A stretch of DNA of 64,000 nucleotides, taken from the NCBI GenBank assembly GCA_026120185.1, contig JANUWF010003366.1:2976001-3040000 (forward strand), given 5' to 3'. Source of the DNA: Voacanga thouarsii. Its lineage: Eukaryota > Streptophyta > Magnoliopsida > Gentianales > Apocynaceae. Below the pieces are notes generated by a model. It saw only the letters and a list, made by a program, of their open reading frames with translations, searched no databases and was not told the DNA's origin. Of this stretch, positions 44,519-56,937 are shown in pieces (the stretch's first letter is position 1; each line of letters opens with the position of its first letter). The position numbers and the translations under genes are program-made.

Positions 44519-44988
44519 TGTTAGTGTTATGCCATAGAGGCAATCATATGTATTCTATATAATGCACGTTTATTGAATAAAACAAGACATTCTTTATATT
44601 TCAGTTTGTTATTTATGCTCTTGTGTAAAATAATTGTTAGAAAAAATCCCAAGTGCGATACTGTATTAAGAAAATCATGATAGAGATCGTGATGTGAGAG
44701 GTTCCTACCACACTGAATAGTATTTGTACTTAAATTATCCTTAGTCATAGTATTAATGAGGTAGGACATTATTAATGGGTTAAGACTATCACGTGTTATA
44801 CTTCCTAATTTGATCGAGCGGTGGTTCTCACATCCATGAGTATTGTAATATTCAAAGTTATCACGTGGATGCTTATTACTAGAACAAATATATTAGATGA
44901 CCTAACTATGAGATAATCACTTGAATAACTATTTAGTACTAGTGACAGAGTCTCATAATAGCAAATGTGCAATTATCCTTAGACTTAA
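44519..44988 (+). repeat. 5' part of a copia LTR related to copia 1
   Basis: Starts TGTTAGTGTTATGCC, a typical copia LTR start. From about 44820 it matches, in reverse orientation, 33830-34001 of the copia 1 5' LTR (shared word GATAATCACTTGAATAACTA-like). It is cut at 44988 by gypsy-family LTR III. The rest would lie beyond LTR III and the CACTA element, outside the window. Confidence 0.75.
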
Positions 44989-47900
44989 TGTGAAACCCCA
45001 GTTAAAACCAACCTTAGAGTAAGGGGGTTGGGAAACATATCATATTTTATTACATGTTTAAATATATTTGTATATGATTTTATGTGCATTGAATTTGTGT
45101 TTTATAGTCTAGAGGGCTTGATTATGATTATTGAGTGAGAATGGTAAAATGGTAAATTTTGCTTGAGGTGGAAAAAGGGAGATAGCTTGAGGATTGAATA
45201 GGAAAAAATTTTTTAGGGGGAAAATAAGAATAAGAGTTGTTGTGGTTTAGTAGTTGGAGCCTTAGAATTAATTCATGAGGTCTTGGATTCAAATTCCATC
45301 ATAGGAGCTTTTGCTTGGTTAAATTTTATTTTTTCTTGGGAAGTATCATTTTCGGCCTTAGTGGTGGTTGGAGTAGGGTAGAGATGTTGTCCTATGAGAG
45401 ACATAATATGAGTCTTCAAATCCTACTCTTTTGCTCTACACAAAATTCCTAAAGGGAATTCATTTCCTCTTGATCCTTAATTTTTTCTATTTCTCAATTC
45501 ATTAGTTTTTTCATTTTGTTCAAGCCAATTTTATTCTAGAAAAATTTCAGCAATGTGCTGTGGCTTTGAAGGTTCAAAATGTCTTAGTAAAGGACATCAT
45601 ATGGACCGAAACAATGGAAGAGGGGGAAAGATTTCAAGTGAATTAAATTCCTTAGTGAACTTTCTAAAAATTCAAACTCTAGCTAGGTTCATTTCCCTTC
45701 CTGCATAGAATTGAAATTTTTCTAGCTTTGTGTGCCTTCAAGGTGTCGAAATTCTTAACCATTATTCCCTTCCAAATGCTGCCAGAAAATGGCCCTTTTG
45801 ATCAGCTTAGAATCTGGATTTTTCTGGCTATTTTCGGACTGCACAAAGGTGGTGCAAAACCAGAAAAATCCCTAGGCAAATCGCAGCTTTGGAGGTTCGA
45901 AACCAAGCTGTTTTCTTCCAGTTTTTATTCAGCACCTTAGCCATGTTTTTCCTCCATGAATAAGGCTAGAAACCAGCCTTGAAATCCCCTGAAATTCCCC
46001 TTCAAACTCCCTGTAAACCGTCTGGAAAAGGGCAGCCGAAAACTGCCTAGAAAATTCCCGCAAGTAGCGAATCTGTGCAGTAGTTTTTCCAGCTTTGTTT
46101 CCTAATTCTCTCCTAGCCAAAACTCCATCCTTTTTTTGCACAAACCACCCTTAAACCTCCATTAACTGAACTCCATTATCCTCCCTAAATTCTGTATGAA
46201 AAATCCAGTCATGACTGCCTAAAAGATTTCCAAAAAAATTATGCAATCATGCTTTGATTTGGATGCCAAAAATTCCAGTCACCATGATTTAGCAACCTTC
46301 CATAAAATATTCCTCAAACAACCAGACCTTCCCTTCACCATTATGCTCCTTAATTTCAGCCACCCTTAGCCTTCTTCAACCAGCTTTCATTCAGCCGAAA
46401 TACTGCTCCAAAATTCGTCCATGACAGATTCCCAAAAGCCCTCCAATAATTAAAGATATTCTTGTTATATCTAGTTTCCAAATTTGCTTCCCAAAAATAT
46501 TCTTTAAGAATTTCAACAACTAGCCTTTCTCTTTTCCTTCCAAACCAGAAAATCATCTTCCTAAACCCTACAAAAAATTTGGCAGCCCTAATCTCTTTAG
46601 AATTTCGGCAACCTCCCATCCAAAAGCTCTCTACTCTCTTCAACCTTCAAGAACACATAATACACCAAAAATACATACTCCTTCCTTTCACCTAATACCT
46701 CTCCAAATCACTTCAAACTACCTCTAAAAATTCCAGATTTCATCTATTCATTGCTGTGAATCCATCCGTACCATTTTTAACATCAAACTACAAAATATAA
46801 CTTGCACTTTTGGATAAAAAACCAGAAATTTTGTGAAGACTCAAGAACACCTTCAAGGTAGGCTTATTCAATCAACTTCATTTTCGCTAATCTTCAATCT
46901 CTAATGAACATATATATGTTTAAGCATGCTAATGAGCTTTCTTCTTCTCTTTTCTCTCTCTCTCTCTCTTTCTCTTGGCTTAACTACTCACCTTCTTGGC
47001 CAAATGGTTCCTTCTCCATGGCCATGTTTCCTTCACCTTCCTTGGACAGATTTAGGCATCTAGGGGTTGAGATTCATTTGGAACTCCTTTAAGGTATTCA
47101 TTAATCAAGTAAGCCTTTTTAACATTTCTTTCAAATTCTAGATTCATGTCTCTAGGATGATGTTGATAGAAGATGAATCATGAATAGGGATGAGTATATA
47201 TGTATTGTTGTGATGAGTTGAGATTGAAGCATGAATATATGTATGAATATGTTAGGGATGGGATTTGTGCATGGATGGGTTATCTTGGTTGATTATGTGA
47301 TGTTTTGAGGTTTAATGCATGTCTCCATGTCATAGGTAGTATTTGTGATCAAGTATGCTAGAGATTATGTCACCTTTGGTGAATAGGATTTATATTCTTG
47401 ATGATCTATTGAAACCGTGATTATATTTATACTAGTAGAGGTTAGATCATGTCTTGATAAATTTATATCTATATTTATATGCATGATTTGGATGATTTGA
47501 TGAATTGAAGGATTGTATATGTCCATGATTGTGGTTAGCCATAGAAGTATGATCATGATCTAGTTGTCTCTAAGCTAATTTTTATTTCATGAATAAAATA
47601 TTTAATAATATGATTTTTCTTGTAATTTCCAAAAAAACCCTAGGAGGGGTAAATTTGAATTATTATATATAATAAGGATATTTTAGTCAAACAAATAATA
47701 GTTTTTGCTAGAAAAATAAAATATATAGATATTATATATAAAATGATAATATCAAATAAAGCCTTTTATGAAAATAATCATAATAAGTAAAATATTTACT
47801 TTTAAAATTTAATTATTATCTTTTAACTAAAACCTACTAAAATTTATTTAGTATCTTTCAATGAAGACTCGTTAAAATTTATTTTCAACTAATTTTAATT

Positions 47901-48341
47901 ATCAATTATTTTCTAGCAATTAATTATTAATAAATTATTATTTTACCTAGTACCACCTAGGACTTTTCATCAAATAAACTCTAAATTATTTTAGCAAGAT
48001 TTAAACCTTCAACTTATTAGTACCTATTTCCCAAAACTCTAATTATTTTAAATATCAAAATTAGCCTTGGCATATAAACCTTTTTATTTATTATTTGGCC
48101 TTAAAGCTTGGGACACTAGGATCATAGTTGTAGTAGTGAGTTGAGTTAGTTTATTTGTGAAAGTGGATTTTGGCTTGAGTTTGATTGTGGTTTGTATTTA
48201 CCCCATGCGGGGTTAGGTCAGCTATTCGAGTCCTTTGTTGTGAGCAAGGATCAGGTAAGCTCCTGTATAAAACCTGTTTGATGCAAAATGGTTATTATGG
48301 CAAGCCAAGTGTAGAGGGCATGGACACTCATTTATGTAAAG
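44989..48341 (+). repeat. LTR III of the long gypsy-type family, interrupted by CACTA
   Basis: Starts TGTGAAACCCCAG, the undamaged form of the LTR start seen mutated in LTRs I and II, and aligns in reverse with them up to the equivalent of about 34220/24670. It is in the opposite orientation. Its right end is missing because the CACTA element begins at 48342; the remainder should follow the CACTA right end outside the window. No coding sequence. Whether it is a solo LTR or part of a full element is undetermined. Confidence 0.82.
45237..45310 (+). other. tRNA-like module in LTR III
   Basis: TGGTTTAGTAGTTGG (45242-45256) and GGATTCAAATTCC (45285-45297) correspond to A and B boxes. Third copy of the module in LTRs I and II. 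Confidence 0.6.
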
Positions 48342-48357
48342 CACTACTAGAAAAATG
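48342..48357 (+). repeat. CACTA left terminal inverted repeat
   Basis: CACTACTAGAAAAATG. Its inverted partner should lie just beyond 64000. Confidence 0.88.
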
Positions 48358-49275
48358 TAATTTACCAACTAACTATTACCAACTGACCATGTTGGTCGGT
48401 ACTTACCAACCGATTACCGATCGATTACCAACTGAAAATGAAAATTGGGAAAATTTAAAAATTTTCCAACCACTTACCAACAAACATAATTGGTTGGTAA
48501 ATAGTTAGTTGGTAATCAGTTGGTAATCGGTTGGTAATTTGGCGGGAAAATATATACCAACCGAATACCAACTGATAACACTCGGTCGGTACATTATTAG
48601 TTGGTAATCGGTTGATAATTTAATGGAAAAAATTTTACCAATTGATTACCAACCGAAATATATTGGTTGAAAATATATTCAATTGGTAATTAGTTGGTAA
48701 TTTGGCGGGAAAATATTTACCAACTGATTACCAATCGATAACAATCGGTTGGTAATATATTCAATTGGTAATCGGTAAATATTTTATTTTAAAAATTTTA
48801 CTGACCGATTACTAACCGAAACGTATCAGTTGGTAATATATTCAGTTGGTAATCGGTTGGTATTTTTTATTTAAAAATTTTACTGACCGATTACTAACTG
48901 AAATATATCGATTGGTAATATATATTTAGATAGTAATCAGTTGGAATTTTAATTTTAAAGTTTACCAATCGATTATTAACCGAAATGTATTGGTTGATAA
49001 TATATTCAGTTGGTAATCTGTTAGTATTTTTGTTGGTAATTTAATTTAAAAATTTTATCGATCGATTACTAACCGAAATGTATCAATTGATACTATATTT
49101 AGTTGGTAATTGGTTAATCTTTTAATTTAAAAATTTTACCGACCGATTACTAACCGAAATGTTTTGGTTGGTAAACCTAGTTAGTTGGTAATCGATTAGT
49201 ACTTTAATTTAAAAATTTTACAGATCGATTACTAACCGAAATGAATCAGTTGGTAATATATTCAGTTGATATTTT
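48358..49275. repeat. CACTA left subterminal repeat array
   Basis: Dozens of copies of TTACCAACTGA / TCGGTTGGTAAT-like 10-14-bp words in both orientations, often as inverted pairs around an AT-rich spacer (e.g. TACCGACCGATTACTAACCGA ... TCGGTTGG, broken by decay). In En/Spm such repeats are the binding sites of TNPA. Confidence 0.9.
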
Positions 49276-49307
49276 AATTTAATTTTTTTAAAAAAAATTA
49301 AAATATG

Positions 49308-49334
49308 CCACATGGCAATTGGTTCGCCATGTGG
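49308..49334. repeat. Perfect 9-bp hairpin in CACTA
   Basis: CCACATGGC and GCCATGTGG are exact complements separated by nine bases (AATTGGTTC). Confidence 0.85.
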
Positions 49335-49389
49335 TGCCACATCACTGCACACATGGCGCCATGCTGGAAAATCCAGCCTTTCTTGCAGC

Positions 49390-49462
49390 CACTACGAGTC
49401 GAACCTGGGTCTCCATCATGGAAGCGCAATGTTCCAACCACTGTGCTATGTCATTGTTTGTT
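49390..49462 (-). other. tRNA-like sequence in CACTA
   Basis: On the minus strand TAGCACAGTGGTTGGAACA (A box-like) is followed by GGTTCGACTCG (B box, 10 of 11 of GGTTCGANTCC) at the spacing of a tRNA gene. It could be a tRNA pseudogene or the head of a SINE. No full cloverleaf was established. Confidence 0.5.
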
Positions 49463-50980
49463 TAAATTGGCAGCATGTATTATATTTATTTATTTCTTGC
49501 AAAATATTACAATTATATGAAATACACTTTTAAAACATGTAAATTTTTATTTAAATAAATATATAAAGTAAATTTTTTTTTATCACTTTTGCTTTTTTAA
49601 ATTTTTTTATTTTTAATTTGCTTCTATTTATCAGAGTATATAATTATTTTATACATATATTCCTAAATGATATCAATTTTATTTTTGAATGAATAATAAA
49701 TGTAAGCAATTTTTTCATGCCTTTAGTTATACAACAAATTTCTTAGTTCTAACTTTTTTTAATATAATAAATACTTTTGAATTTAGAAGACTCAGTTCAT
49801 AATTTTTTAATTATGTAAATATTCATAACTAAATAGACATTAAAAAAAAATTATCAATTAGGTGTTTTAAATTTAACAATCAAAAAATTATATTATATTT
49901 GTACACATAATTTTATTAATAGGTATAATTGTTATTCTTTTTATTATAATGTAAAAGTTGTTACTTTTATTTGTGTGACAATATAAATACGTAGGCGTCA
50001 TGTATATGTGTAGGATGTGTTTCCATCATATTTATATTTTTGTATATACATGCACATATATAAATACTAATTACTGTAAATCATGATACAAAATTAAATA
50101 AGAACACTCTTTATTAATGCACATAAATTGTCAATATATTCGTAAATTTGATTCTTTTATTTTATATTCAAATTGATAAACTTTTAAATTTATATCATAT
50201 ACAACAAATATTATAAAAATAAAAAGTTTTCAGTATAAAAAATATAAATACTTAGTAAAGTTACTATTTTTATCCCATACTTTTAATTACTATGTCATAT
50301 TTTGTCTTTCATATACATGACATATATAAATTATAATTACTATATATAAAATTTATAAATTTTCAAGTTATATGTGAATGTATATTGAGACCTAAGGTCA
50401 TATATTAGTTCATTATTAATGCATTTAGTCATTACTTGAATTCCTATATTTTTTAAACTTAGTTCATTTGGATAATTTTATTTAAGTCCATAAAGTTTCT
50501 AAAAAAGAAACCCTTATGACCATAAATTTTTTTAAGCACAACCTATTTTAGATATCTTCTGAAAAATAACGAGCCAAGTGTAAAAATAAATAAATAAACT
50601 TTTAAAATAGTTATTTCAAATTTTATATTGTTTTAACTTAGTTTATTTAGATAATTATATCTAAGTCCCTAAAGTTTTCAAAAGAAACCCTTAGGACCAC
50701 AAGTTTTCTCTCAAGTTGATTTCCTCCTGCCCCTAATACCAACGAGTCAATGATATTCTCTCTTCTCACTCTCCCCTTGCTCAAACCCATCCCTTTCGTC
50801 AACAACCCTTCTTCATCTTCTGCTATTTCCCACGCCATCGCCACCCTTTTCCTTATTCTTGTATGGTAGAAAGAAAAGACGCAGTTAAGAAAATAGAAGA
50901 TATGGATTTGGAAATTCTCTTCTTTGTTTTAGGATTCTGAGTTACTGAGTATTGAATAAATATGGATTCAAAAGACTCCA
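49463..50980. other. AT-rich CACTA interior without genes
   Basis: Very AT-rich, no coding sequence recognised on either strand, no clear repeat structure apart from short T and A runs. Confidence 0.6.
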
Positions 50981-50984
50981 AATA

Positions 50985-51160
50985 GGGCTGTCAATGGGCC
51001 GGGTATACCCGGACTCGGACCCGGACCTGTACTGTACCCGTTTTATAACGGGTTTGGTACACGTTTTTTCCTACCCGACCCAGACCCGGACCGTTTACCA
51101 ATTTACTATGTATAAATAGGTCTGGGTATGTAACTATATTACCCATACCCAATTTCCCGT
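50985..51160. other. hAT-like terminal sequence, degenerate
   Basis: TAGGGCTGTCAATGGGCCGG followed by alternating CCCGGACC/GGGTTTGG words resembles the left end of plant hAT-type elements. I could not find the matching right end. Confidence 0.4.
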
Positions 51161-51164
51161 TTAA

Positions 51165-51365
51165 TAAATTAAATTATATATATATTATATTATATAAAAT
51201 ATAAAATACATATTATATTATATATAAAATATATATATTATATGTTATATTATATATATATTATATGTTATATTATATATATATATAAAATATAATATAT
51301 AAAATATAAAATATAATATATAATATATATATTATATTATATATATATATATAATATATTGATAT
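51165..51365. repeat. TATATTA-type AT microsatellite
   Basis: About 200 bases made almost entirely of TA, TATATTA and AAAATATAA words. Confidence 0.95.
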
Positions 51366-51640
51366 ATTTTAACGGTTTTTTTTCCTCTTACCCTAACTCA
51401 CCCTATCTCATCTATAGCTGCCGCCATCTTCCTCTTCTCTTCAGTCCTCACTTTCTTCCTCTTCTCCATTCATCCTTAACCTCATCTCATCTATAGCACT
51501 ATAGCCACCGAGTAGTCGCCGCCGCCACCGCCGACCCACGCGGCCCATGCCCATAGCAACACACGCACCGAGCCTGCTGCATCTGATCTGAGGTTAGTAC
51601 CATCGAGCAATGTTTGATTTGTCGTTCACTGCCTTCTCTC
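51366..51640 (+). promoter_or_regulatory. Possible promoter/5'-UTR region of the CACTA transcripts
   Basis: C-rich sequence with CTTCCTCTTCTC tracts and a CpG-rich block GTCGCCGCCGCCACCGCC at about 51515, then ATCTGAGGTTAGTACC, which could be a donor after a non-coding first exon. The contrast with the AT-rich surroundings and the position 1.7 kb upstream of the first gene make a leader exon plausible. Not proved. Confidence 0.35.
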
Positions 51641-53275
51641 TCGTGTTGCTTTCCAGAACCCGGCGATTGTTGCTCTATTGGTCCTTGATCTGTGTGACTT
51701 CTATCATAGCTTGTTACATACCTTAGCTTTGTCTTCTGTCATCAATGGGGTCCCTCTGTTTTCTCACCCCACCTTCAAAATATGCTCTCAAACAAAATGG
51801 AACTATCACAAGAAAAGTTTCAACAGTAACAATCATAGCCATAGGAAAAATATTACTAATGCAATTGTAGGGGAATAGAGAGGTGGCAATAAATATACAT
51901 AGATATAGAAAGATTTGAAGGAAGAATCACGAGAAGGGCATAACAAAACCCATTAAAATTAAAAGGACCCAGTCTCCATGTCAGTCGCTGAAATTGTACA
52001 AAAAGAGCATAGAACTGAGAGAGGAAGGCTCTGAACATAGCTAGAGATGTAAAAAGAGAAGTGAACAAAAGAGGTTGAAGAAGGTTTTAAAGTCTTCTTA
52101 TCAGACTTAAGGAAGCATTTTCCGTTGCAATTGAATATCATCGGGACTTGAAATTGTTGACACTGTTCAATGTGAATCTCTTTCTTTCTTTTAAGTTTAT
52201 GCATTCCCTTTCTTGTTTAATTCCCAGGGTTTCAGATTTAAAAGGAAAAGGAAAACCATTGTTAGCAAACATCTCTTTTTTCTCTGTATTTTTTTGATTT
52301 CATAATTGGTGATACTCCTAATCTCTTGGCATATTTATTAGTAAATCCTCTGGGTTGCATTGAAATTCTACCAGTTTGACACTTCTTCTGCAGACATTTT
52401 ACATCATTAACAACAATTTTATTTCTATATTTTCCAAAAAGGATAAACAAAAGTGCTCCATCTCTGGTGTTGCTTGGTGTTGCATTTGATACTCCATCTA
52501 TCTGCTTCATCTTTTGTTTGTTGATTTGATGTCGCATTTTAAACTCCAACTATCCACAATTCTCTGAGTTTATTTGATCTTTTTGCTATCAACTGATAGG
52601 TGTTTCGTTCAAACCATTGAAGAGTCATTTCTTGGCTGTGAGAGGATTTCTCAAGGCTAAAGAATTCAATTCGAATGAAGAGGTTTGTTCTCTCAAGCTT
52701 GGTTTCCATTTAGCTTTTGTTTGTTTCTTCCATGGTTATCTTGTTCCTCTTCTTTTGATTTCTTCGTGTATTACATAGCTGAGATTTACTGATTATTTCC
52801 CTATGTGTTCACCGTTTTAGACTGAAATCTATGTTTCAACACTAGTTTGACATAATTAATGACCAATCTAGAAACTAGTTCTTCTAGTTATGTCATTACT
52901 TGGATAGTTTTTTGTTTGTGTTGACTTGACTTGGTGGTAAAATGGCTGGACACAAAAAATTTCACTTGTATTCGTGTGAACACAAAGGACTTTGATGTTT
53001 GTTTTATTATATTATGGACTTATTTGTTTGGATAAGTGGCTGATTGTACTTATACTTGACAATGCATACATGTTCAATCTAGTAAAATGAATATTTTATT
53101 TCTTGATTCTATTGAATATATATTGTGTAAACAAGAAATCTATGGTAAATAACTGTAGGGAAAAATTGAATATTTAAAGTTCAAGATCTTTTGGGTATAT
53201 ATATTTCAATATTTTTGATTTAGGATATCTATTTCATTGTTTGCATTTTTAGCTTGTCCGACACAAGTGCTCTCA
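51641..53275 (+). other. Region between possible promoter and transposase start
   Basis: No protein domain recognised. Possible leader exon or intron sequence. Open stretches on both strands show no recognisable motif. Confidence 0.5.
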
Positions 53276-56200
53276 ATGAGGCCTGATCGACTGTGGATGT
53301 ACAATAGGCTCCTACATGGTAAAAAGGGGATAACGAGAGAGTTTGTGAATGGTATTAATGGATTTGTCTAATTTGCAAGCACACAATTGGAATTTACGAG
53401 TGCGGGGAAAATTAGATGTCCATGTTCAAAGTGTAGGAATCGAAAATTCTTAAGTGTTGATGATGTGAAGCTTCATCTATGTAAGAAAGGATTTCTTCCA
53501 AATTATTATCAATGGTATTCGCATGGGGAGCCATATATCTTCCCCACAGAGCAAAGTCCTATCAGTGAGGTTCCTAATGTTTGTGAAATGGCCCCTGAGC
53601 TAAGCAATCCATTTAGGGATATGCTTTTTGATACAGTTGGATGGGATAGAACATTGGATGAACATATGAAAATGGATGAGTTGTCTAATACAGGTGCACA
53701 AAAGTTTTATGATTTACTAGAAGCAACAGATGAACCATTATGGTCCGGGTGTCATAATCAATCCCAATTGTCCACGGTTGCTCGACTTTTAACGATCAAG
53801 TTAGATTACAGCTTGCCTAAAGCTTGTTTTGATGCTATAGCATAACTCATCAAAGATGTTACACTTAAAGGAGATAAAATGCCAAAAAAAGTTTATGAGA
53901 TGAAAACACTTATCTCAGGGTTGGGGCTTCCATATGAACAAATTGATTGTTGTATCAATGGGTGTATACTTTTTCGAAAAGAGTATGAGCAATTTACAGA
54001 ATGCAAGTTTTGTAATCATCCTAGATGGAAACCAAAAAAAGGGAGTCTGGGTGTGAAGAAAAATGTGCCATATGCAAGAATGCATTATCTGCCATTAACA
54101 CCAAGATTACAATAATTGTGTGTATCAAAAGCTACTGCCCAGCATATGAGATGGCATGCAAAGCATAAACCTCTTCCTGGGACTATTAGTCATCCTTCTG
54201 AAGCAGAGGCTTGGATGTCTTTCAATCACGCACATCCTTCATTCTCTGCAGAGTCTCGCAATGTAAGACTTGGACTTTGCACTGATGGCTTCACTCCATT
54301 TGGACAATCTGGTAAACAATATTCCTGTTGGCCTGTGATAGTAACTCCCTACAATCTGCTACCTGGGATGTGTATGAAATCACCGTACATATTTCTGAGT
54401 GTCATAATTCCTGGTCCTAAAAATCCTAAGAAACAGTTAGATGTATATTTGCAACCTCTGGTGGATGAGTTAATACAGTTATGGGAAGTAGGAGTTCCAA
54501 CTTATGATATTTCACTGAAGCAAAATTTTCAAATGAGGGTTGCTTTGATGTGGACAATAAGTGACTTTCTAGCTTATGGCATGTTATCTGGATGGAGCAC
54601 GGCTGGTAGATTATCTTGTCCATATTATATGGAGAAGTCAAAGGCATTTAGGCTTCAACATTCTCGAAAGAATTATTTTTTTGATTGTCATCGACAATTT
54701 TTGCCTCTTGATCACCCTTTTTGAAAGAATAAAAACTCATTTATGAAGAATCGAACCGAGGACTCACCACCTCCACGGAGACTAAGTGGGGATGAAATAT
54801 GGGCTCGAGTGAAAGATTTGCCTACTGTGCTTGAAAATGGTGGAAATGGCATACCGGAAGGCTACGGGGAGTCTCATAATTGGGGCAAGAAAAGTATATT
54901 TTGGAGTTTGCCATATTGGAGAACGAATCTCATTAGACATAATCTTGATGTTATGCACATCATAATTTTTTTTTTTTGACAATATATTTAATACTGTATT
55001 TGATGTTAAGGGAAAAACCAAGGATGGTGAAAATGCAAGGAGAGATTTAAGTGAGATTTGTCAACGAAAGGATTTGGAGCTATTTGAAGGAGGTACAAAG
55101 AAGCCAAAGGCATGCTATTGTTTGGAAAAAAAATGCTCGAAAAATCTTATGTGAGTGGATCAAATCATTAAAATTTCCTAATAGTTATGTTTCCAATTTG
55201 TCAAGATGTGTGGATATGAAGGAATGCAAATTGTTTAGCCTCAAATCTCATGACTGTCATGTATTCATGCTCCGATTGATTCCCATAGCATTTCGGCATT
55301 TGCTTCCAGAAGCTGTTAGCAATGCACTAACAGAATTGAGCTTATTTTTCAAGGATTTTACTTCTAGGATGTTACATGATGACCAAGTACTAAAGCTGGA
55401 AGAAAACATTGCTATGGTCATATGCAAGTTAGAGAGAATTTTTCCTCCAAGCTTTTTTTATTCAATGGAGCATTTGCCATTTCACTTATCGTATGAAGCT
55501 CTAGTTGGGGGACCTGTGTAATATAGATGGATGTATCCCTTTGAGAGGTCAGTCAAATAATTCTTACCTTATTTGATGGCATTTATTTTTTGGCATGCCA
55601 TTAATACTTTTTATCTTTAGGTTCTTATACACTTTGAAAAATAAGGTGAAGAATAAGGCAAAGGTTGAGGCTTCAATATGTAATGCATACATAGTTGAAG
55701 AAGTGTCAAGTTTCTGCACGCATTACTTTGAACCCCATGTCAAAACAAAGAGTAGAAGAGTCGATAGAAATGATGATGGTGGTAGTTCAGAGTTATTTGG
55801 TTCAAGAATTTCAACTTTTACCTATGCTGGGTGGGCATCTGGTGCTTCAAAAACTAGATTTCTATCAGACAAAGAACATGATGCAGCTGCATTGTATATG
55901 TTGTTGAACGCCGAAGAGGTCCAACCCTATGTAGAGTGAGTATTTATTTTTCTTAGTGATTAAAAATAATGGGGGACATAGAACTTACACATTATTTTTT
56001 TATATATAATGGGCAGATAGTTCAAGGCTGAAAACGTCTTCATTCCTCAAGAATTTCTGACTCTGACATCGAATTAGCACTAGAAAGAGAGTTTGTTCAT
56101 TGGTTTAATAGATATGTAAGCATAATTCAACATCATAGGTACTCTTTTTCTTTCTTTAATTTAAATAATTAATAAGTGTTCCATGTTTTATGTCATGTAG

Positions 56201-56937
56201 GCAAATGATCCAACTAACAATGTTTCAAGTGAGGAAATAAAACACATTGCAATTGGCCCAAAGAGATGTGTTCGCACATACTCACAGTTTTTTGTGAATG
56301 GGTACAACTTCCACACTATTGCCCATAGTAAAGGGAAATCCACAACCAATAGTGGTGTGTGCATAAAAGGTTCAAATACCATTGATGAAGGCATAATGAA
56401 TTATTATGGTGTGCTAAAGGAAGTTGTTGAATTAGAACACCCAGGGTTGCCAATTAAACGAGCTTACTTGTTTCATTGTGATTGGTATGATCTAGTGCAA
56501 AATGTTAGCATGAGAATCCATCCAAAGTATAAAATGGTTGATAGTAATCACAAGCGTAGTTTGAGGAAATACGAGCCATTTGCACTTGCACATCCAGCAA
56601 ACCAAGTGTATTACATACCTTATCCAAGCCAAAAGAAAGACTCAGCTGATTGGGTGCATGTTTGTCATGTGGCTACAAGAAGAAACTTGGAGATGGGACA
56701 ATGGATAGTGCACTTCAAGAGGATGAAGTCCAAGCTGTAAATTTATCTATTTTGGATGATGAAATAGATAGTCTCAGAGATCCTAATGGCATTTTTGATG
56801 AAGTGGATACTATTGACAATGTTGATCTAGTAGAGAGTGAGGGAGAGTTCATAAGTAGTTCTGATGAAGAAGAGTTAGAGGAATCAATAGACTCTGAAAA
56901 AGAACTAAGCAGCGATTCCAATAGCCTTAGCGACTAG
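53276..56937 (+). pseudogene. CACTA TNPD-type transposase (Transposase_21 family)
   Basis: ATG 53276 (MRPDRLWMYNRLLHGKKG) opens the transposase-associated domain, with C-rich IRCPCSKCRNRK. The tnp2/Transposase_21 core follows: CINGCILFRKEYE, CKFCNHPRWKP, KATAQHMRWHAKHK, LGLCTDGFTPFG, YNLLPGMCMKSPYIFLSVII, GWSTAGRLSCPYYME, FDCHRQFLP and NLIRHNLDVMH. Then come DUF4218 (KKILCEW-like, SRCVDMKECKLFSLKSHDCH, LIPIAFRHLLPE, MEHLPFHL), and after introns at 55548-55620, 55936-56016 and 56116-56200, DUF4216 (GPKRCVRTYSQFFVNGYNFH ... FHCDWYDL) and an acidic tail. Stops occur at 53369, 53843, 54113, 54722 and 55519 and frameshifts near 54970 and 56690. One conserved Cys (PYCM) is Tyr. The role would be cutting and joining the element ends. 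Not functional in this copy. Confidence 0.92.

Noticed and set aside
46356..46695. Open stretches in LTR III resembling a small protein
   Set aside because: They are LTR sequence, aligned in reverse with non-coding parts of LTRs I and II.
51678..52204. Short open stretches upstream of the transposase
   Set aside because: No recognisable domain; possible leader or intron sequence only.
52262..52549. A 95-codon minus-strand open stretch in the CACTA element
   Set aside because: No motif I recognise, opposite to both CACTA genes, no splice or promoter support; kept out as a probable chance ORF.
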